DNA from: Ferdinandcohnia humi_A
GTDB taxonomy: Bacteria; Bacillota; Bacilli; Bacillales; Bacillaceae_L
Direction of reading: 5' to 3'
DNA length: 64,000 nucleotides
Assembly: GCA_047608075.1 (NCBI GenBank)
Contig: JBLKRX010000003.1
Span: forward strand, 62,001-126,000
Below are positions 22,926 through 31,802 of the stretch, in pieces. The translations under genes were made by a program, and so were the position numbers. How positions within the stretch are numbered: position 1 is the stretch's first letter; every line of letters begins with the position of its first letter. The notes under the pieces are model-generated. The model had not been told where the DNA came from. It was given only the letters and a program-made list of their open reading frames with translations, and searched no databases.

Positions 22926-24293
22926 TTATCTATTACCCGCACCATTACTAGCTTGTTCAAGTGCACTTTCAATATCAATTAATCCTTCGCCAAAATACAT
23001 ATCTTTACCGACACTACCAAGATCAAGGCTCGTAGCTCTTATGATATCCATGATTTCTCGATTCGTAAGATTTGGATTCACCGAACGCATCAATGCTGCA
23101 AGGGCCGCAACATGAGGAGCTGCCATCGAGGTTCCTGATAGCGCGGCATATTGTTCATCTATATACGTACTTGGTATGGTTACTCCAGGAGCAGACACAT
23201 CTACATAGTCACCATAATTTGAAAAGTTTGCTCGTTCTCCATTCAAATCCACTGCCGCTACACTTAATACCTGAGGATAGGCTGCGGGGAAGCTTGGCTG
23301 GTTTGAATTATCATTCCCAGATGCTGCAACCAAAATGACATCATGATTGTATGCATAATCCACGGCTTGCTTTAACATCTTTGAGCCTGTATAGTTACCA
23401 AGGCTAAGATTGATAACATCAGCACCGTGGTCTGTTGCCCATATAATTCCCTTCGCGATGTCAAAAGTTGCTCCATAGCCATCAGATCCCATTACCTTGA
23501 TAGGCATGATTGGATTAAACCACGTAATCCCAGCAATGCCCTCATGATTATTTGTTTGTGAAGCGATAATACCTGCTACATGGGTACCATGGCCATTATC
23601 ATCATCTGGAATATTGTTATCCTTTAACACGTTATATCCATTAACAATTCGATTTGATAGGTCAGGATGATCAAGGTCAACCCCAGTATCAATAATCGCA
23701 ATTTCTACATTATCTGCTCCTCTTGAAAGATTCCAGCCATTCTCAGTATCAATCATTCGTAAATTCCACTGATAATCATTATATAGAAGATCGTTTGGCT
23801 GTTGATTTTGTATAAGAATGTAGTTTGGCTCTGAAAACTCCACATTCTCCATTTGATCAAAATACGTAATTAAATCAGGAGTAGTCAGGGAATCTGACTC
23901 AAATATATAAGTTGTGTCTACTTTTTTTAGGAGCTTACCGTTAATTTCACGCTCAATATTAGTAATGTCAGTAGGGTTTAGTTGTTCCTTAAAATCAACA
24001 ATCACTTGATGGTGTTGATAATGACTTTTATCTTTACCATTATGATCGATAACATCTATTTCATGATCTTTATCAAGATGGTTTTGTACTTTATTGTAAA
24101 GCCGAATCGAATCCACATTCATAATTTGCGGAGAGGTATTCGGTTGCTTACTATCCATGTTTTGCAGATTAGAAGGAGCTGAAGAGGTCCCCATATTCCT
24201 GTCATCGTCATTATTCAATGAAAATGAGACAAGCACTGAAAGCCCAATCGCAATTACTAATGCTGCTAGGACGACTACCTTTTTATTTCGCAT
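22926..24293 (-). CDS. Subtilisin-like serine protease (S8) with N-terminal anchor
   Basis: Extracytoplasmic subtilase of 455 residues. Residues 5-25 form a signal or membrane anchor with no evident lipobox. A pro-peptide-like domain spans about 93-165 (HHQVIVDFKEQLNP...FSEPNYI). The S8 catalytic triad is Asp202 (IIDTGVD), His235 (GHGTHVAG) and Ser389 (SGTSMAAPH), with oxyanion Asn327. ATG 24293 has GAGGTGA nine bases upstream; the longer frame to 24392 has none. It resembles secreted thermitase-type proteases. Monocistronic. Possible roles are nutrition, protein quality control or a spore-related function; none can be chosen from sequence. Confidence 0.92.
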   Translation of the reverse strand: MRNKKVVVLAALVIAIGLSVLVSFSLNNDDDRNMGTSSAPSNLQNMDSKQPNTSPQIMNVDSIRLYNKVQNHLDKDHEIDVIDHNGKDKSHYQHHQVIVDFKEQLNPTDITNIEREINGKLLKKVDTTYIFESDSLTTPDLITYFDQMENVEFSEPNYILIQNQQPNDLLYNDYQWNLRMIDTENGWNLSRGADNVEIAIIDTGVDLDHPDLSNRIVNGYNVLKDNNIPDDDNGHGTHVAGIIASQTNNHEGIAGITWFNPIMPIKVMGSDGYGATFDIAKGIIWATDHGADVINLSLGNYTGSKMLKQAVDYAYNHDVILVAASGNDNSNQPSFPAAYPQVLSVAAVDLNGERANFSNYGDYVDVSAPGVTIPSTYIDEQYAALSGTSMAAPHVAALAALMRSVNPNLTNREIMDIIRATSLDLGSVGKDMYFGEGLIDIESALEQASNGAGNR

Positions 24294-24510
24294 GAAAATC
24301 ACCTCATTACACACTTTTTCTATAGTATCCTGCCTGACACATCGTTTCATGCTTTCAATGTTAGAACTTACAGTACCAATAATTTCTACCACCCGGGGGA
24401 AACGGCATTACATTCATACTTAAGAAATTTAATGAATAAATTCCATACATTTCAAGGAATAACTAACAGAAGGGATATTATGTAAAAGCAACCTTAAAAA
24501 GGGGATTTTT

Positions 24511-25995
24511 ATGGCTAACTGGTTCAAGCGAGAAGAAAAAAGGCCAAAACTAACCGAAGAGATTTATCAAACCTTTAGGAAATCACAGGATTTCGTGTGT
24601 CAATTGAATAATCTGGCCATCCGACCATTCTGGTTGTCCTACCAAAAAAATATAGTGGACACAAAAGTGATTCATGAGAGTATTCTTCCATATTTACTAT
24701 ACTCCAAAATTTATTCAATAAAAGAACTTAAATCAATCATACCAATCGAGAACCTTGTCATTACGAATAAAGTTGATGAAATCGAAGAAAAGCTTCTGCA
24801 AGGTTACATTATGGTGCAGTTTCATAAGCATGATTCTGATTGTGCTTTAATTGGTGCTGAAAAATTTGAAAAAAGGCAAGTCCCTACCCCAGAAGTAGAA
24901 TTTAGTGTGGTTGGACCAAAGGAAGCCTTTGCAGAATCATTAGATATCAACTTAAATCTGATTCGAAAACGATTGCCAGTACCTGAGCTTAGAGTCAAAA
25001 TGTTTACCGTTGGAAAAGTCTCACGAACAAAGGTAGCTGTTTTATATATAGAGGACATTGTAGATAAAACAAATGTCCAAACGGTACTCCAACGAATTAG
25101 TGACATTGAGTTTGATCAGATAAGTGATAGTTCTTTTATTGCTCAATTTTTAGAAGACAACAGGAATTCACCCTTTCCACAGATGCTTCAAACAGAACGG
25201 CCAGACAGGGTTGCATCCGTACTCGTCGAGGGAAAGGTAGTCATTCTTTCAAATGGTTCACCACAGGCATTATTAACTCCGACAACACTGGTAGAGTTTT
25301 TTTCTTCATATGAAGATTATTTTATGAATTGGTATATCGCGTCTTTTATACGCATAGTAAGACTCTTCTCTGTGGTTTTTTCAATCTTAATAACGCCCAT
25401 TTATGTGGCAGTTCTCTCGTACCATCATGAATTGATTCCGAGAGACTTGTTAGCAACTCTTATAACGTCAAGGCGGGAGGTTCCACTACCACCTATTTTA
25501 GAGGCACTATTCTTAGAGCTGACGATTGAATTGCTGCGAGAAGCGGGAGCAAGACTGCCAACAAAGGTTGGACAAACAATTGGTATCGTGGGAGGTATTG
25601 TAATCGGAACTGCATCTGTTGAAGCTGGACTAACAAGTAACGTCTTGCTAATTATAGTTGCCTTAGCGGCTCTCGCCTCTTTTACAACACCTGTTTATGT
25701 AATGGGCAATACAATCCGTTTAATACGCTTTCCGTTTCTAATCTTTGCGGAGCTTTGGGGATTATTAGGAATTGTATTTTGTTTTTGTTTCTTGCTAGCT
25801 CATTTAATTCAACTAACATCATTAGGTAGACCGTTTTTAGAGCCAATTTATCCAACTCGACTTAGGGATTTGAAGGACGCTTTTGTCAGATTACCTTTTT
25901 CAGAGCTATCTAAGCGCCCTGTGTATTTACGTGCCAAAGACAAAAGCAAATTTAATATAAATGACGCTGTACGTAAAAAAGATATTGATGAATAG
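24511..25995 (+). CDS. Spore germination receptor subunit A (GerA family)
   Basis: First subunit of a nutrient germinant receptor, 494 residues. The N-terminal cytoplasmic domain (about 1-230) contains the GerA-family core (KVAVLYIEDIVD; LQTERPDRVASVLVEGKVVI), followed by five or six membrane segments from about 240 to 440 (REVPLPPILEALFLELTIE; GQTIGIVGGIVIG) and a soluble tail. The next two genes encode the B and C subunits, giving a complete A-B-C operon. AAAGGGG precedes ATG. In Bacillus such operons are transcribed in the forespore by sigma-G; I could not identify that promoter with confidence. The germinant is unknown. Confidence 0.93.
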   Translation: MANWFKREEKRPKLTEEIYQTFRKSQDFVCQLNNLAIRPFWLSYQKNIVDTKVIHESILPYLLYSKIYSIKELKSIIPIENLVITNKVDEIEEKLLQGYIMVQFHKHDSDCALIGAEKFEKRQVPTPEVEFSVVGPKEAFAESLDINLNLIRKRLPVPELRVKMFTVGKVSRTKVAVLYIEDIVDKTNVQTVLQRISDIEFDQISDSSFIAQFLEDNRNSPFPQMLQTERPDRVASVLVEGKVVILSNGSPQALLTPTTLVEFFSSYEDYFMNWYIASFIRIVRLFSVVFSILITPIYVAVLSYHHELIPRDLLATLITSRREVPLPPILEALFLELTIELLREAGARLPTKVGQTIGIVGGIVIGTASVEAGLTSNVLLIIVALAALASFTTPVYVMGNTIRLIRFPFLIFAELWGLLGIVFCFCFLLAHLIQLTSLGRPFLEPIYPTRLRDLKDAFVRLPFSELSKRPVYLRAKDKSKFNINDAVRKKDIDE

Positions 25996-26018
25996 TGGAA
26001 GTCTAAGGAGATGCAGCT

Positions 26019-27107
26019 ATGGATAGGATAAAAGAGCAATTCTTAATATCCCCTTATTTAGTATTCTTCCTCATTCACTCCATGCAGGTTGGGGTCGGGA
26101 TATTAGGGTTTCAAAGGATTATTGCCAAAGCAGCGGGCTATGATAGCTGGATATCCATAATACTTGTTGGTATTGCTGTTCATATTGTTATTTGGATGAT
26201 TTACAAAATACTGGACCCTTCAAAAGGGGATATTATCCATGTTCATATTGAAATTTTTGGTAAGTGGATCGGTGGCATATTCAGTATTTTGTTTATTATC
26301 TATTTAATAGCAATGCCTGTAACAGTTATACGATCCTATATTGAGGTTGTTGAAGTATGGATGTTTCCTGAGTTTAATCGGTGGGTTTTTGGATTATTTA
26401 CTCTTTTACTTGCGTACTACGTTATAATGGGCGGGTTACGAACTGTTACTGGTATTAGCTTTTTTAGTGTAGTACTCCCATTGTACATTTTCTTTGTCAT
26501 GATTTTTCCGCTAGAGTATGCCCAGCCAAGAAACCTATTACCAATCTTACACCATTCACTTCGAGAAATAGTGCAATCTACAAGGGATATGAGTTTGAGT
26601 ATTATCGGTTTTGAACTTATTTTAATCTACTATCCATTTATTAAAGACGCAAAGAAATCGCAAAAATGGGCTCACTTTGGGGTGTTTGCAACAACTGTGC
26701 TTTATCTAATAATTGCCCTAACAGCATTTATGTTTTATAGTGAGCAGCAGCTTGAGAAACAGATTTGGGCTACTCTTTCCATGTTTAAAATTGTAGTTAT
26801 GCCATTTGTTGAGCGTTTTGAGTATATTGGTATAACTTCATGGTATCTTGTCATCCTTCCTAATGTATGTATTACATTGTGGGCTGCAAGTAGAGGGATA
26901 AAGAGAATTTTTTCTGTCCAACAACGAAAAGCATTAATTGTGATAATGGCGCTTGTTTTAGTGATGATTGGTTTATTTCAAACGAGAATGCAAATAGATT
27001 TGTTAAACAATTATATGTCTACATTCGGCTTTTATTTTGTATTTTGCTATGTACCTCTACTATTTATCGCAACTGTAGTTATTCGAAAATTGAGGGATAG
27101 AAAATGA
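26019..27107 (+). CDS. Spore germination receptor subunit B (GerB family)
   Basis: Inner-membrane subunit of 362 residues in the amino acid/polyamine/organocation transporter-like (AAAP) superfamily, with ten predicted membrane segments. The first segment (YLVFFLIHSMQVGVGILGFQR) carries the conserved GVG of GerB proteins, and MTVIRSYIEVVEVWMFPE-like loops occur near residue 100. This subunit is thought to bind the germinant. CTAAGGAGATG precedes the start. It lies 23 bp after subunit A and overlaps subunit C by 4 bp, so the three are co-translated. Confidence 0.92.
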   Translation: MDRIKEQFLISPYLVFFLIHSMQVGVGILGFQRIIAKAAGYDSWISIILVGIAVHIVIWMIYKILDPSKGDIIHVHIEIFGKWIGGIFSILFIIYLIAMPVTVIRSYIEVVEVWMFPEFNRWVFGLFTLLLAYYVIMGGLRTVTGISFFSVVLPLYIFFVMIFPLEYAQPRNLLPILHHSLREIVQSTRDMSLSIIGFELILIYYPFIKDAKKSQKWAHFGVFATTVLYLIIALTAFMFYSEQQLEKQIWATLSMFKIVVMPFVERFEYIGITSWYLVILPNVCITLWAASRGIKRIFSVQQRKALIVIMALVLVMIGLFQTRMQIDLLNNYMSTFGFYFVFCYVPLLFIATVVIRKLRDRK

Positions 27108-28186
27108 AATCATATTTAAAAGGCTTTTTGGTTGTAATTATACTTGCCATCACCCTTATTTATGGAAGAGTTCAGAAAGAGATTATCGATGATATTAATG
27201 TTGTTACGGCTATTGGCTTTGATCGGGCAGAAGGGGAAAGGATTAAGGGAACTGCTGTGATACCTGTATTTAAAGCGGATAAAAGTATTGAAAATGCAGC
27301 TTTTACTGATGAATCGGTTTTGGCAAAAGAAATAATAAATATCTTGCAGAAAAAGTCTGCTGATCCACTTGCCACTGGCGGAATTAGGGTTGTTTTATAT
27401 GAGGATGAGCTTGCAAGACAGGGAATATTAAAGTTTGTAGACGCCCTTCAACGTGATGCAAGTATTGGGTCCAAACTGTATTTGGGGATTATAGAAGGGA
27501 AAACAAGTGAAGTACTTCAAAAAAATCTTGGGAATCGAGGGACAGGTGAATATCTAGCTACTATTTTGGAACACAATATTGAGCTTCGAGATGTCCCACG
27601 TTCTGATCTGCATACATTTTTATTTCGGTACCATGCAAAAGGGATGGACCCGTATGTACCTATATTAAAGCTATTGGAAGATAAAATGGAGATTACTGGA
27701 CTGGGAATGTTCAAGGATGGGAGTCTAGTTTATCAAATACCCGAGCCTGATTTGTTTTTCTTTAAGGCTATGGTGCAAAACTATGGAGCTGGTTCTTATA
27801 CACTAAATCTAAAGGATTCTGCTGAGTATGCTTCTGTCAAACGTATTTCTACAAGGCGAGAGGTATTCGTTGAGAATGTGGCGGGTACACCTAGAGTAAA
27901 TATAAATATACAGTTTGAAGGAATTTTGAGTGAGTTTACAGGACGAAGAACAACACCTGCGATTATTAAAAAAATTATCAAGCAGCTCGAGGATACGATT
28001 GTACAAAAATCTGAATCGATGTTAAAAAGCTTCCAAGAAAAAGGAATAGATCCTGTGGGTATTGGGTATATGGCAAGAAACTCGAATCGAGATTTTGATC
28101 CGAAAAAATGGGAAACTGATTACCAAAACATAAAAATCAATGTTAATGCAAAGGTTAAACTAACCGAGACAGGGATTATTGAATAA
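27104..28186 (+). CDS. Spore germination receptor subunit C (GerC family) without lipobox
   Basis: Third receptor subunit, 360 residues, on the outer face of the inner spore membrane. The N-terminus is hydrophobic (about 5-20), then KEIIDDINVVTAIGFDRAEG aligns with the GerC start, and the Ger(x)C domain covers the rest (ARQGILKFVDALQRD; MDPYVPILKLL). Family members are usually lipoproteins with a Cys at the signal peptide end; here no Cys occurs in the first 45 residues, so anchoring must rely on an uncleaved N-terminal helix. The ATG overlaps subunit B by 4 bp. No strong terminator follows. Confidence 0.9.
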   Translation: MKSYLKGFLVVIILAITLIYGRVQKEIIDDINVVTAIGFDRAEGERIKGTAVIPVFKADKSIENAAFTDESVLAKEIINILQKKSADPLATGGIRVVLYEDELARQGILKFVDALQRDASIGSKLYLGIIEGKTSEVLQKNLGNRGTGEYLATILEHNIELRDVPRSDLHTFLFRYHAKGMDPYVPILKLLEDKMEITGLGMFKDGSLVYQIPEPDLFFFKAMVQNYGAGSYTLNLKDSAEYASVKRISTRREVFVENVAGTPRVNINIQFEGILSEFTGRRTTPAIIKKIIKQLEDTIVQKSESMLKSFQEKGIDPVGIGYMARNSNRDFDPKKWETDYQNIKINVNAKVKLTETGIIE

Positions 28187-28345
28187 TACCTAAGGAAATA
28201 TTTGTTCAATTTGAAATGATTATGAAGGACGTTGAGGTCTATGTAAGGGGAAAATGAATATTTTACTTGCTTTTCAGTGACTGAAAATGTTCAAATAATA
28301 TAGTAGTAAATGAAAATGTAGAAAAGTCTAATAGAGGTGTCTTAT

Positions 28346-29101
28346 TTGAAGTATTTTATCATAACCGGAACATCAAGGGGACTTGGGGAATCCATCGTAA
28401 AACAGCTAATGAGTAAGGAAAACACATTATTCTGTATCTCAAGAAAGCAAAACAATGAACTAAAGGACTTTGCAAGTGAGCAGGGGATCAATCTCTATTA
28501 TTTTTCATGTGATCTTCAAAAAAATGAAGAAATTGAAAAAGTAATGGAGCGTATCTTTTCTTCGATTGATTTTTCAAATGCTGAGGGAATTTATCTCATT
28601 AATAATGCGGGCATAATTGACCCAATCAAGCCTATAGGTAAAGCCAATACAAGAGAGCTTACGGAAAATGTACATGTGAACTTGTTAGCACCTATGATTT
28701 TAAGTACATATTTTATTCGAAACACTTCACAATTTGCAACGAAAAAGGTAATTGTGAACATCTCTTCTGGTGCTGCAAACAAAGCTAGACATGGTTGGAC
28801 TGCCTATTCAAGCTCTAAAGCAGGAATCGATATGTTTACGAAATCAGTTGGACTTGAACAACAGACGGCAGAACATCCAGTCAGTGTTATATCATTTTCA
28901 CCGGGTGTAATGGATACGGATATGCAAGAGATTATTCGAGCAACAAAGAAAGAGGACTTCACTGAAGTAGAACAATTTATTGATTTCAATGAAAAGGGCA
29001 TGCTACGTTCTCCAGACTTTGTTGCAGGCGTCATCCTTGATCTTATCTTTAACCAACCATTAGAAAACGGTCACGTGTACGACATCAAATCATTCCTATA
29101 A
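28346..29101 (+). CDS. Short-chain dehydrogenase, YueD-like (benzil reductase family)
   Basis: NADPH-dependent oxidoreductase of 251 residues in the SDR superfamily. The cofactor motif TGTSRGLG (about 7-14), NNAG (about 88-91), catalytic Ser in NISSGAAN, and YSSSK with the Tyr-Lys pair are all present, as is PGVMDTDMQ after the active site. Length and the MDTDMQEIIR stretch match YueD, a benzil reductase, and sepiapterin reductase relatives. TTG 28346 is chosen because AGAGGTG lies six bases upstream; GTG 28337 overlaps that site. Monocistronic, ending at a hairpin. The physiological substrate is not known. Confidence 0.87.
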   Translation: MKYFIITGTSRGLGESIVKQLMSKENTLFCISRKQNNELKDFASEQGINLYYFSCDLQKNEEIEKVMERIFSSIDFSNAEGIYLINNAGIIDPIKPIGKANTRELTENVHVNLLAPMILSTYFIRNTSQFATKKVIVNISSGAANKARHGWTAYSSSKAGIDMFTKSVGLEQQTAEHPVSVISFSPGVMDTDMQEIIRATKKEDFTEVEQFIDFNEKGMLRSPDFVAGVILDLIFNQPLENGHVYDIKSFL

Positions 29102-29105
29102 TTAC

Positions 29106-29135
29106 AAGACGACCCTTCAATGTAGAAGGGTTTTC
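29106..29135 (+). terminator. Terminator after YueD-like gene
   Basis: ACCCTTC-AATGTA-GAAGGGT followed by TTTCTTT. Confidence 0.8.
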
Positions 29136-29176
29136 TTTATCTCCTGAAACCTCTAAGAAGTTGAGAAAGACGAACA

Positions 29177-29237
29177 AACTGTCCACCCCAGAAAGACAAA
29201 TCCTCAAAATGTCTTTCTGCGGTGCCTGACACCGTAA
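29177..29237. repeat. REP-like repeat, copy D (inverted)
   Basis: Core GGTGCCTGACACC at 29221-29233 preceded by ACTGTCCACCCC. It contains an internal 10-pair inverted repeat CAGAAAGACA / TGTCTTTCTG, so a single strand would fold into a long hairpin. Confidence 0.82.
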
Positions 29238-29308
29238 TGTAATGGTTGGACGAGAGGGGAGGTTCGGATTATAATAGATTGGAATGTGGAAGAAGGGGAG
29301 AATGGAAG

Positions 29309-30265
29309 ATGGAGCAAATTAAGGTTGGCGTTGTAGGGCTTGGTGCGATTGGTGAGAGACTTATTCAAGGGTTTACGGCAAATGAAAACACGACTGTTGT
29401 TGCAGTTGTTGATACTGATATAAATCGTGCAAGTCAGATGGCAGAAAAGCTTGGCGGGATAAACTGGTATGAGAATCATCTAGATTTGATAAATAAAGAA
29501 AAACTTGATCTAGTCTATGTTGCAGTCCCACCTAAATATCATCATAAAATTACAGTTGACGTAATTGAAAAAGGCATCAATGTATTATGTGAAAAGCCAT
29601 TAGCGAATTCAGTGGTTGAAGCAAAGCATATGCTTGATAAAGCAGAGGAAGCAGGAATTATTCACGCAATGAATTTTCCATTGAATTATAGTGCTTCTGC
29701 TAATATGTTTGAAAAGTTATTTAAAAGTGGATATATAGGGAAGCTTCGTAGAATAGAGTTAAATATGAAATTCCCACAGTGGCCGCGTGCGTGGCAACAA
29801 AATGAATGGGTTGCTGGTCGTGAACAAGGTGGCTTTGTGTTAGAGGTGGGTGTTCACTTCATCCAATTAACTCAACGTATCTTTGGTTCAATCCTTCATC
29901 AACATACAAAGCTTGAGCTTCCAGAGGATCCAACAAAGTGTGAAACGGGGATAATTGCGACTTTACAATTATCTGATGGGACACCGCTTATCATAAATGG
30001 CATTAGTCAAATAGCTGGTGAAGAACGTATCGAGTATGTTGCGTATGGTTCTGAAGGAACACTTTCCTTAGTGAATTGGGCTAGGCTTGAAGGTGGAAAA
30101 CTAGGGGAAGAAATTCAACCTCTTGAAACAGAAATAGATGAAACACAAAACCTTATTTCGAATCTTGTAGATGCAATAGCTGGGAAAGAAAGCAAACTGT
30201 ATGATTTTAAGGCTGGTTATGATGCACAAGTTATTTTAGAAAAGGTAAGAAATGAATCTGAATAA
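29309..30265 (+). CDS. Gfo/Idh/MocA-family oxidoreductase
   Basis: NAD(P)-dependent dehydrogenase of 318 residues. The Rossmann fold opens with VGVVGLGAIGERLI, and YVAVPPKYHH followed by CEKPLANSV is the family's EKP motif (catalytic Lys). The C-terminal domain has GGFVLEVGVHFIQL, with the His of the active site. Substrates in the family are sugars, inositols or related polyols; none can be assigned. ATG 29309 has AAGGGGAG eight bases upstream; the frame extends 63 bases further without such a site. Monocistronic. Confidence 0.88.
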   Translation: MEQIKVGVVGLGAIGERLIQGFTANENTTVVAVVDTDINRASQMAEKLGGINWYENHLDLINKEKLDLVYVAVPPKYHHKITVDVIEKGINVLCEKPLANSVVEAKHMLDKAEEAGIIHAMNFPLNYSASANMFEKLFKSGYIGKLRRIELNMKFPQWPRAWQQNEWVAGREQGGFVLEVGVHFIQLTQRIFGSILHQHTKLELPEDPTKCETGIIATLQLSDGTPLIINGISQIAGEERIEYVAYGSEGTLSLVNWARLEGGKLGEEIQPLETEIDETQNLISNLVDAIAGKESKLYDFKAGYDAQVILEKVRNESE

Positions 30266-30323
30266 AATGAGTAGAAACAGGTGTCTCATAGCATTTGAGG
30301 CACTTGTTCTAATTTTAAACCCA

Positions 30324-30356
30324 ATAAAAAACCGCGATGTATTTCACCCGCGGTCA
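30324..30356 (-). terminator. Terminator of the siderophore-binding protein gene
   Basis: On the minus strand ACCGCG...CGCGGT is followed by TTTTTTATT, 13 bp after the stop codon. Confidence 0.8.
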
Positions 30357-30368
30357 TAAATCATATTT

Positions 30369-31352
30369 TTATTTAGCTAAATACTTTTCAATATCGTCAA
30401 GCATTAGATTGGCTGCAAGTACACCGCCAGCAGTATTCCAAATTGGGTCGCTAACCTTATGTACATTTCCTGCCTGTACAGCACTTAGCTTTTTCCATAG
30501 CTCATGTCCAGTCCATTCAGTTTCTACAGCAGTTGCTTCTCCATTTCCTGTCTCGTAAGTGAAGTAGAAAATAACGTCCCCATCCATTAATGGAATCTTT
30601 TCTTGATCGACTTCTCTTACAAATTGATCCTTAGGATCTTGTGCAAATAAATCAACCTGTTGTTGTGGGCGTTTAATACCAAGCTGTTCGAAAATAACTC
30701 CAGAAAATGTATCTGTATAATAAATACGTGTTCTACCTTCCATAAAGCGGACAATTGAAACCTCAGTATCTGTGTCAATTTTTTCTTTTACTGAATTTAT
30801 ATGATCATTAAAATCATTAAGAACTTTTTTGCCTTCTTCTTCTTTATTAATTGCTTTTGAGTAAAGAGTAAAGTTCTTTTGCCAATCTCCACGTAAATCC
30901 TCAGCAAATACAGTAGGCGCAATTGCATCCAGTTGCTCAAACAATTCCTCTTGACGCATTTTGTTTCCGATAATTAGGTCAGGCTCAAGAGCAGCAATTG
31001 CTTCTATATTAATATTGCTTTCCTCTCCAACAACCTCGACGCCTTCCATTTTATCTTTAATATGATCATACCAAGGGTCACCAGTCCAGGAACGGACGGC
31101 ACCAACAGGTTTTACTCCCATCGCTAGTAATGCCTCAGTTCCTTCATTTGTTAAAATAACTATCTTTTCAGGTGTGCCATCAAGTTCAGTTGTTCCCATT
31201 GCATGTTCAACTGTATATGAAGTTACTTCTTCCTTTTCAGGTTCATTATTACCTGTATTTTCTTCTTCTTCATTTCCACCACAGGCAGCTAAGATAAGAG
31301 AGAAGGTAAGTAGTACTAAAAATGTAAAGAAGCTTTTGTTTCTAATCTTCAT
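30369..31352 (-). CDS. yfiY: Siderophore ABC transporter substrate-binding lipoprotein, YfiY-like
   Basis: Extracytoplasmic iron-siderophore receptor of 327 residues. The signal peptide ends in the lipobox LILAACGG (lipid-modified Cys24), a Glu/Asn-rich linker follows, and two periplasmic-binding-protein lobes are joined by a long helix as in FepB/FhuD-type proteins. EPDLIIGNKMRQEEL and WTGHELWKKLSAVQAGNVHKV are typical. Divergent orientation to two FecCD permeases matches the B. subtilis yfiY-yfiZ-yfhA locus for hydroxamate siderophores such as schizokinen. A consensus promoter with two Fur boxes lies directly upstream, so it is iron-repressed. Confidence 0.88.
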   Translation of the reverse strand: MKIRNKSFFTFLVLLTFSLILAACGGNEEEENTGNNEPEKEEVTSYTVEHAMGTTELDGTPEKIVILTNEGTEALLAMGVKPVGAVRSWTGDPWYDHIKDKMEGVEVVGEESNINIEAIAALEPDLIIGNKMRQEELFEQLDAIAPTVFAEDLRGDWQKNFTLYSKAINKEEEGKKVLNDFNDHINSVKEKIDTDTEVSIVRFMEGRTRIYYTDTFSGVIFEQLGIKRPQQQVDLFAQDPKDQFVREVDQEKIPLMDGDVIFYFTYETGNGEATAVETEWTGHELWKKLSAVQAGNVHKVSDPIWNTAGGVLAANLMLDDIEKYLAK

Positions 31353-31373
31353 TTATGTATCCTCCAATTACTT

Positions 31374-31392
31374 GATAATGATTTTCATTTAC
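31374..31392. promoter_or_regulatory. Fur box 1
   Basis: GATAATGATTTTCATTTAC matches the 19-bp Fur consensus GATAATGATTATCATTATC at 15 positions. It lies just downstream of the yfiY -10 box. Confidence 0.8.
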
Positions 31393-31398
31393 AATTAG

Positions 31399-31427
31399 AT
31401 AATAAAACGATTCGATTTTTCTGTCAA
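31399..31427 (-). promoter_or_regulatory. yfiY promoter
   Basis: On the minus strand, perfect TTGACA and TATTAT are separated by 17 bp; Fur boxes flank it on both sides. Confidence 0.8.
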
Positions 31428-31436
31428 TATAAAATT

Positions 31437-31455
31437 GATAATGATTTTCAAGTTC
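31437..31455. promoter_or_regulatory. Fur box 2
   Basis: GATAATGATTTTCAAGTTC is a good Fur match upstream of the yfiY -35 box; a weaker third match (GACAACCATTCTCATTTCC) follows at 31459-31477. The rest of this 450-bp gap holds a lone TATAAT (31763-31768) as possible -10 of yfiZ. Confidence 0.65.
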
Positions 31456-31802
31456 ATTGACAACCATTCTCATTTCCAATAGACTATAAGAGAAAAAGAG
31501 ATGTTAAATCAGACTTTTTCGGCTTTTTTATACATCTTTTATAAGCCATAGTTAACTAAAGATGTAACATCTAGAGGTCCCTAGCTTTTCAGCAGGAATC
31601 ATTTTCTTTACACCTATTAAAAGGTTCTAATATTAAATTTCTTACTTTATAAAATAAAATTCCTTCCTGAGTTTTCTCAATTCGTTAAGGAAAAAATAGT
31701 ATTGCTTTGCTTTCAATTATCTCATTATTAGAATAAACATGATGAGACAAAGTCATACATTCTATAATTACTAACATACCGTTTAAGGGGTCTTATATAA
31801 TA

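Noticed and set aside
24421..24510. Sigma-G/F type promoter in front of the germination receptor operon
   Set aside because: GAATA boxes are present, but no matching -10 element at the required spacing could be found.
31459..31477. Third Fur box upstream of yfiY
   Set aside because: The match is weak (GACAACCATTCTCATTTCC), so it is mentioned only with box 2 and not called separately.
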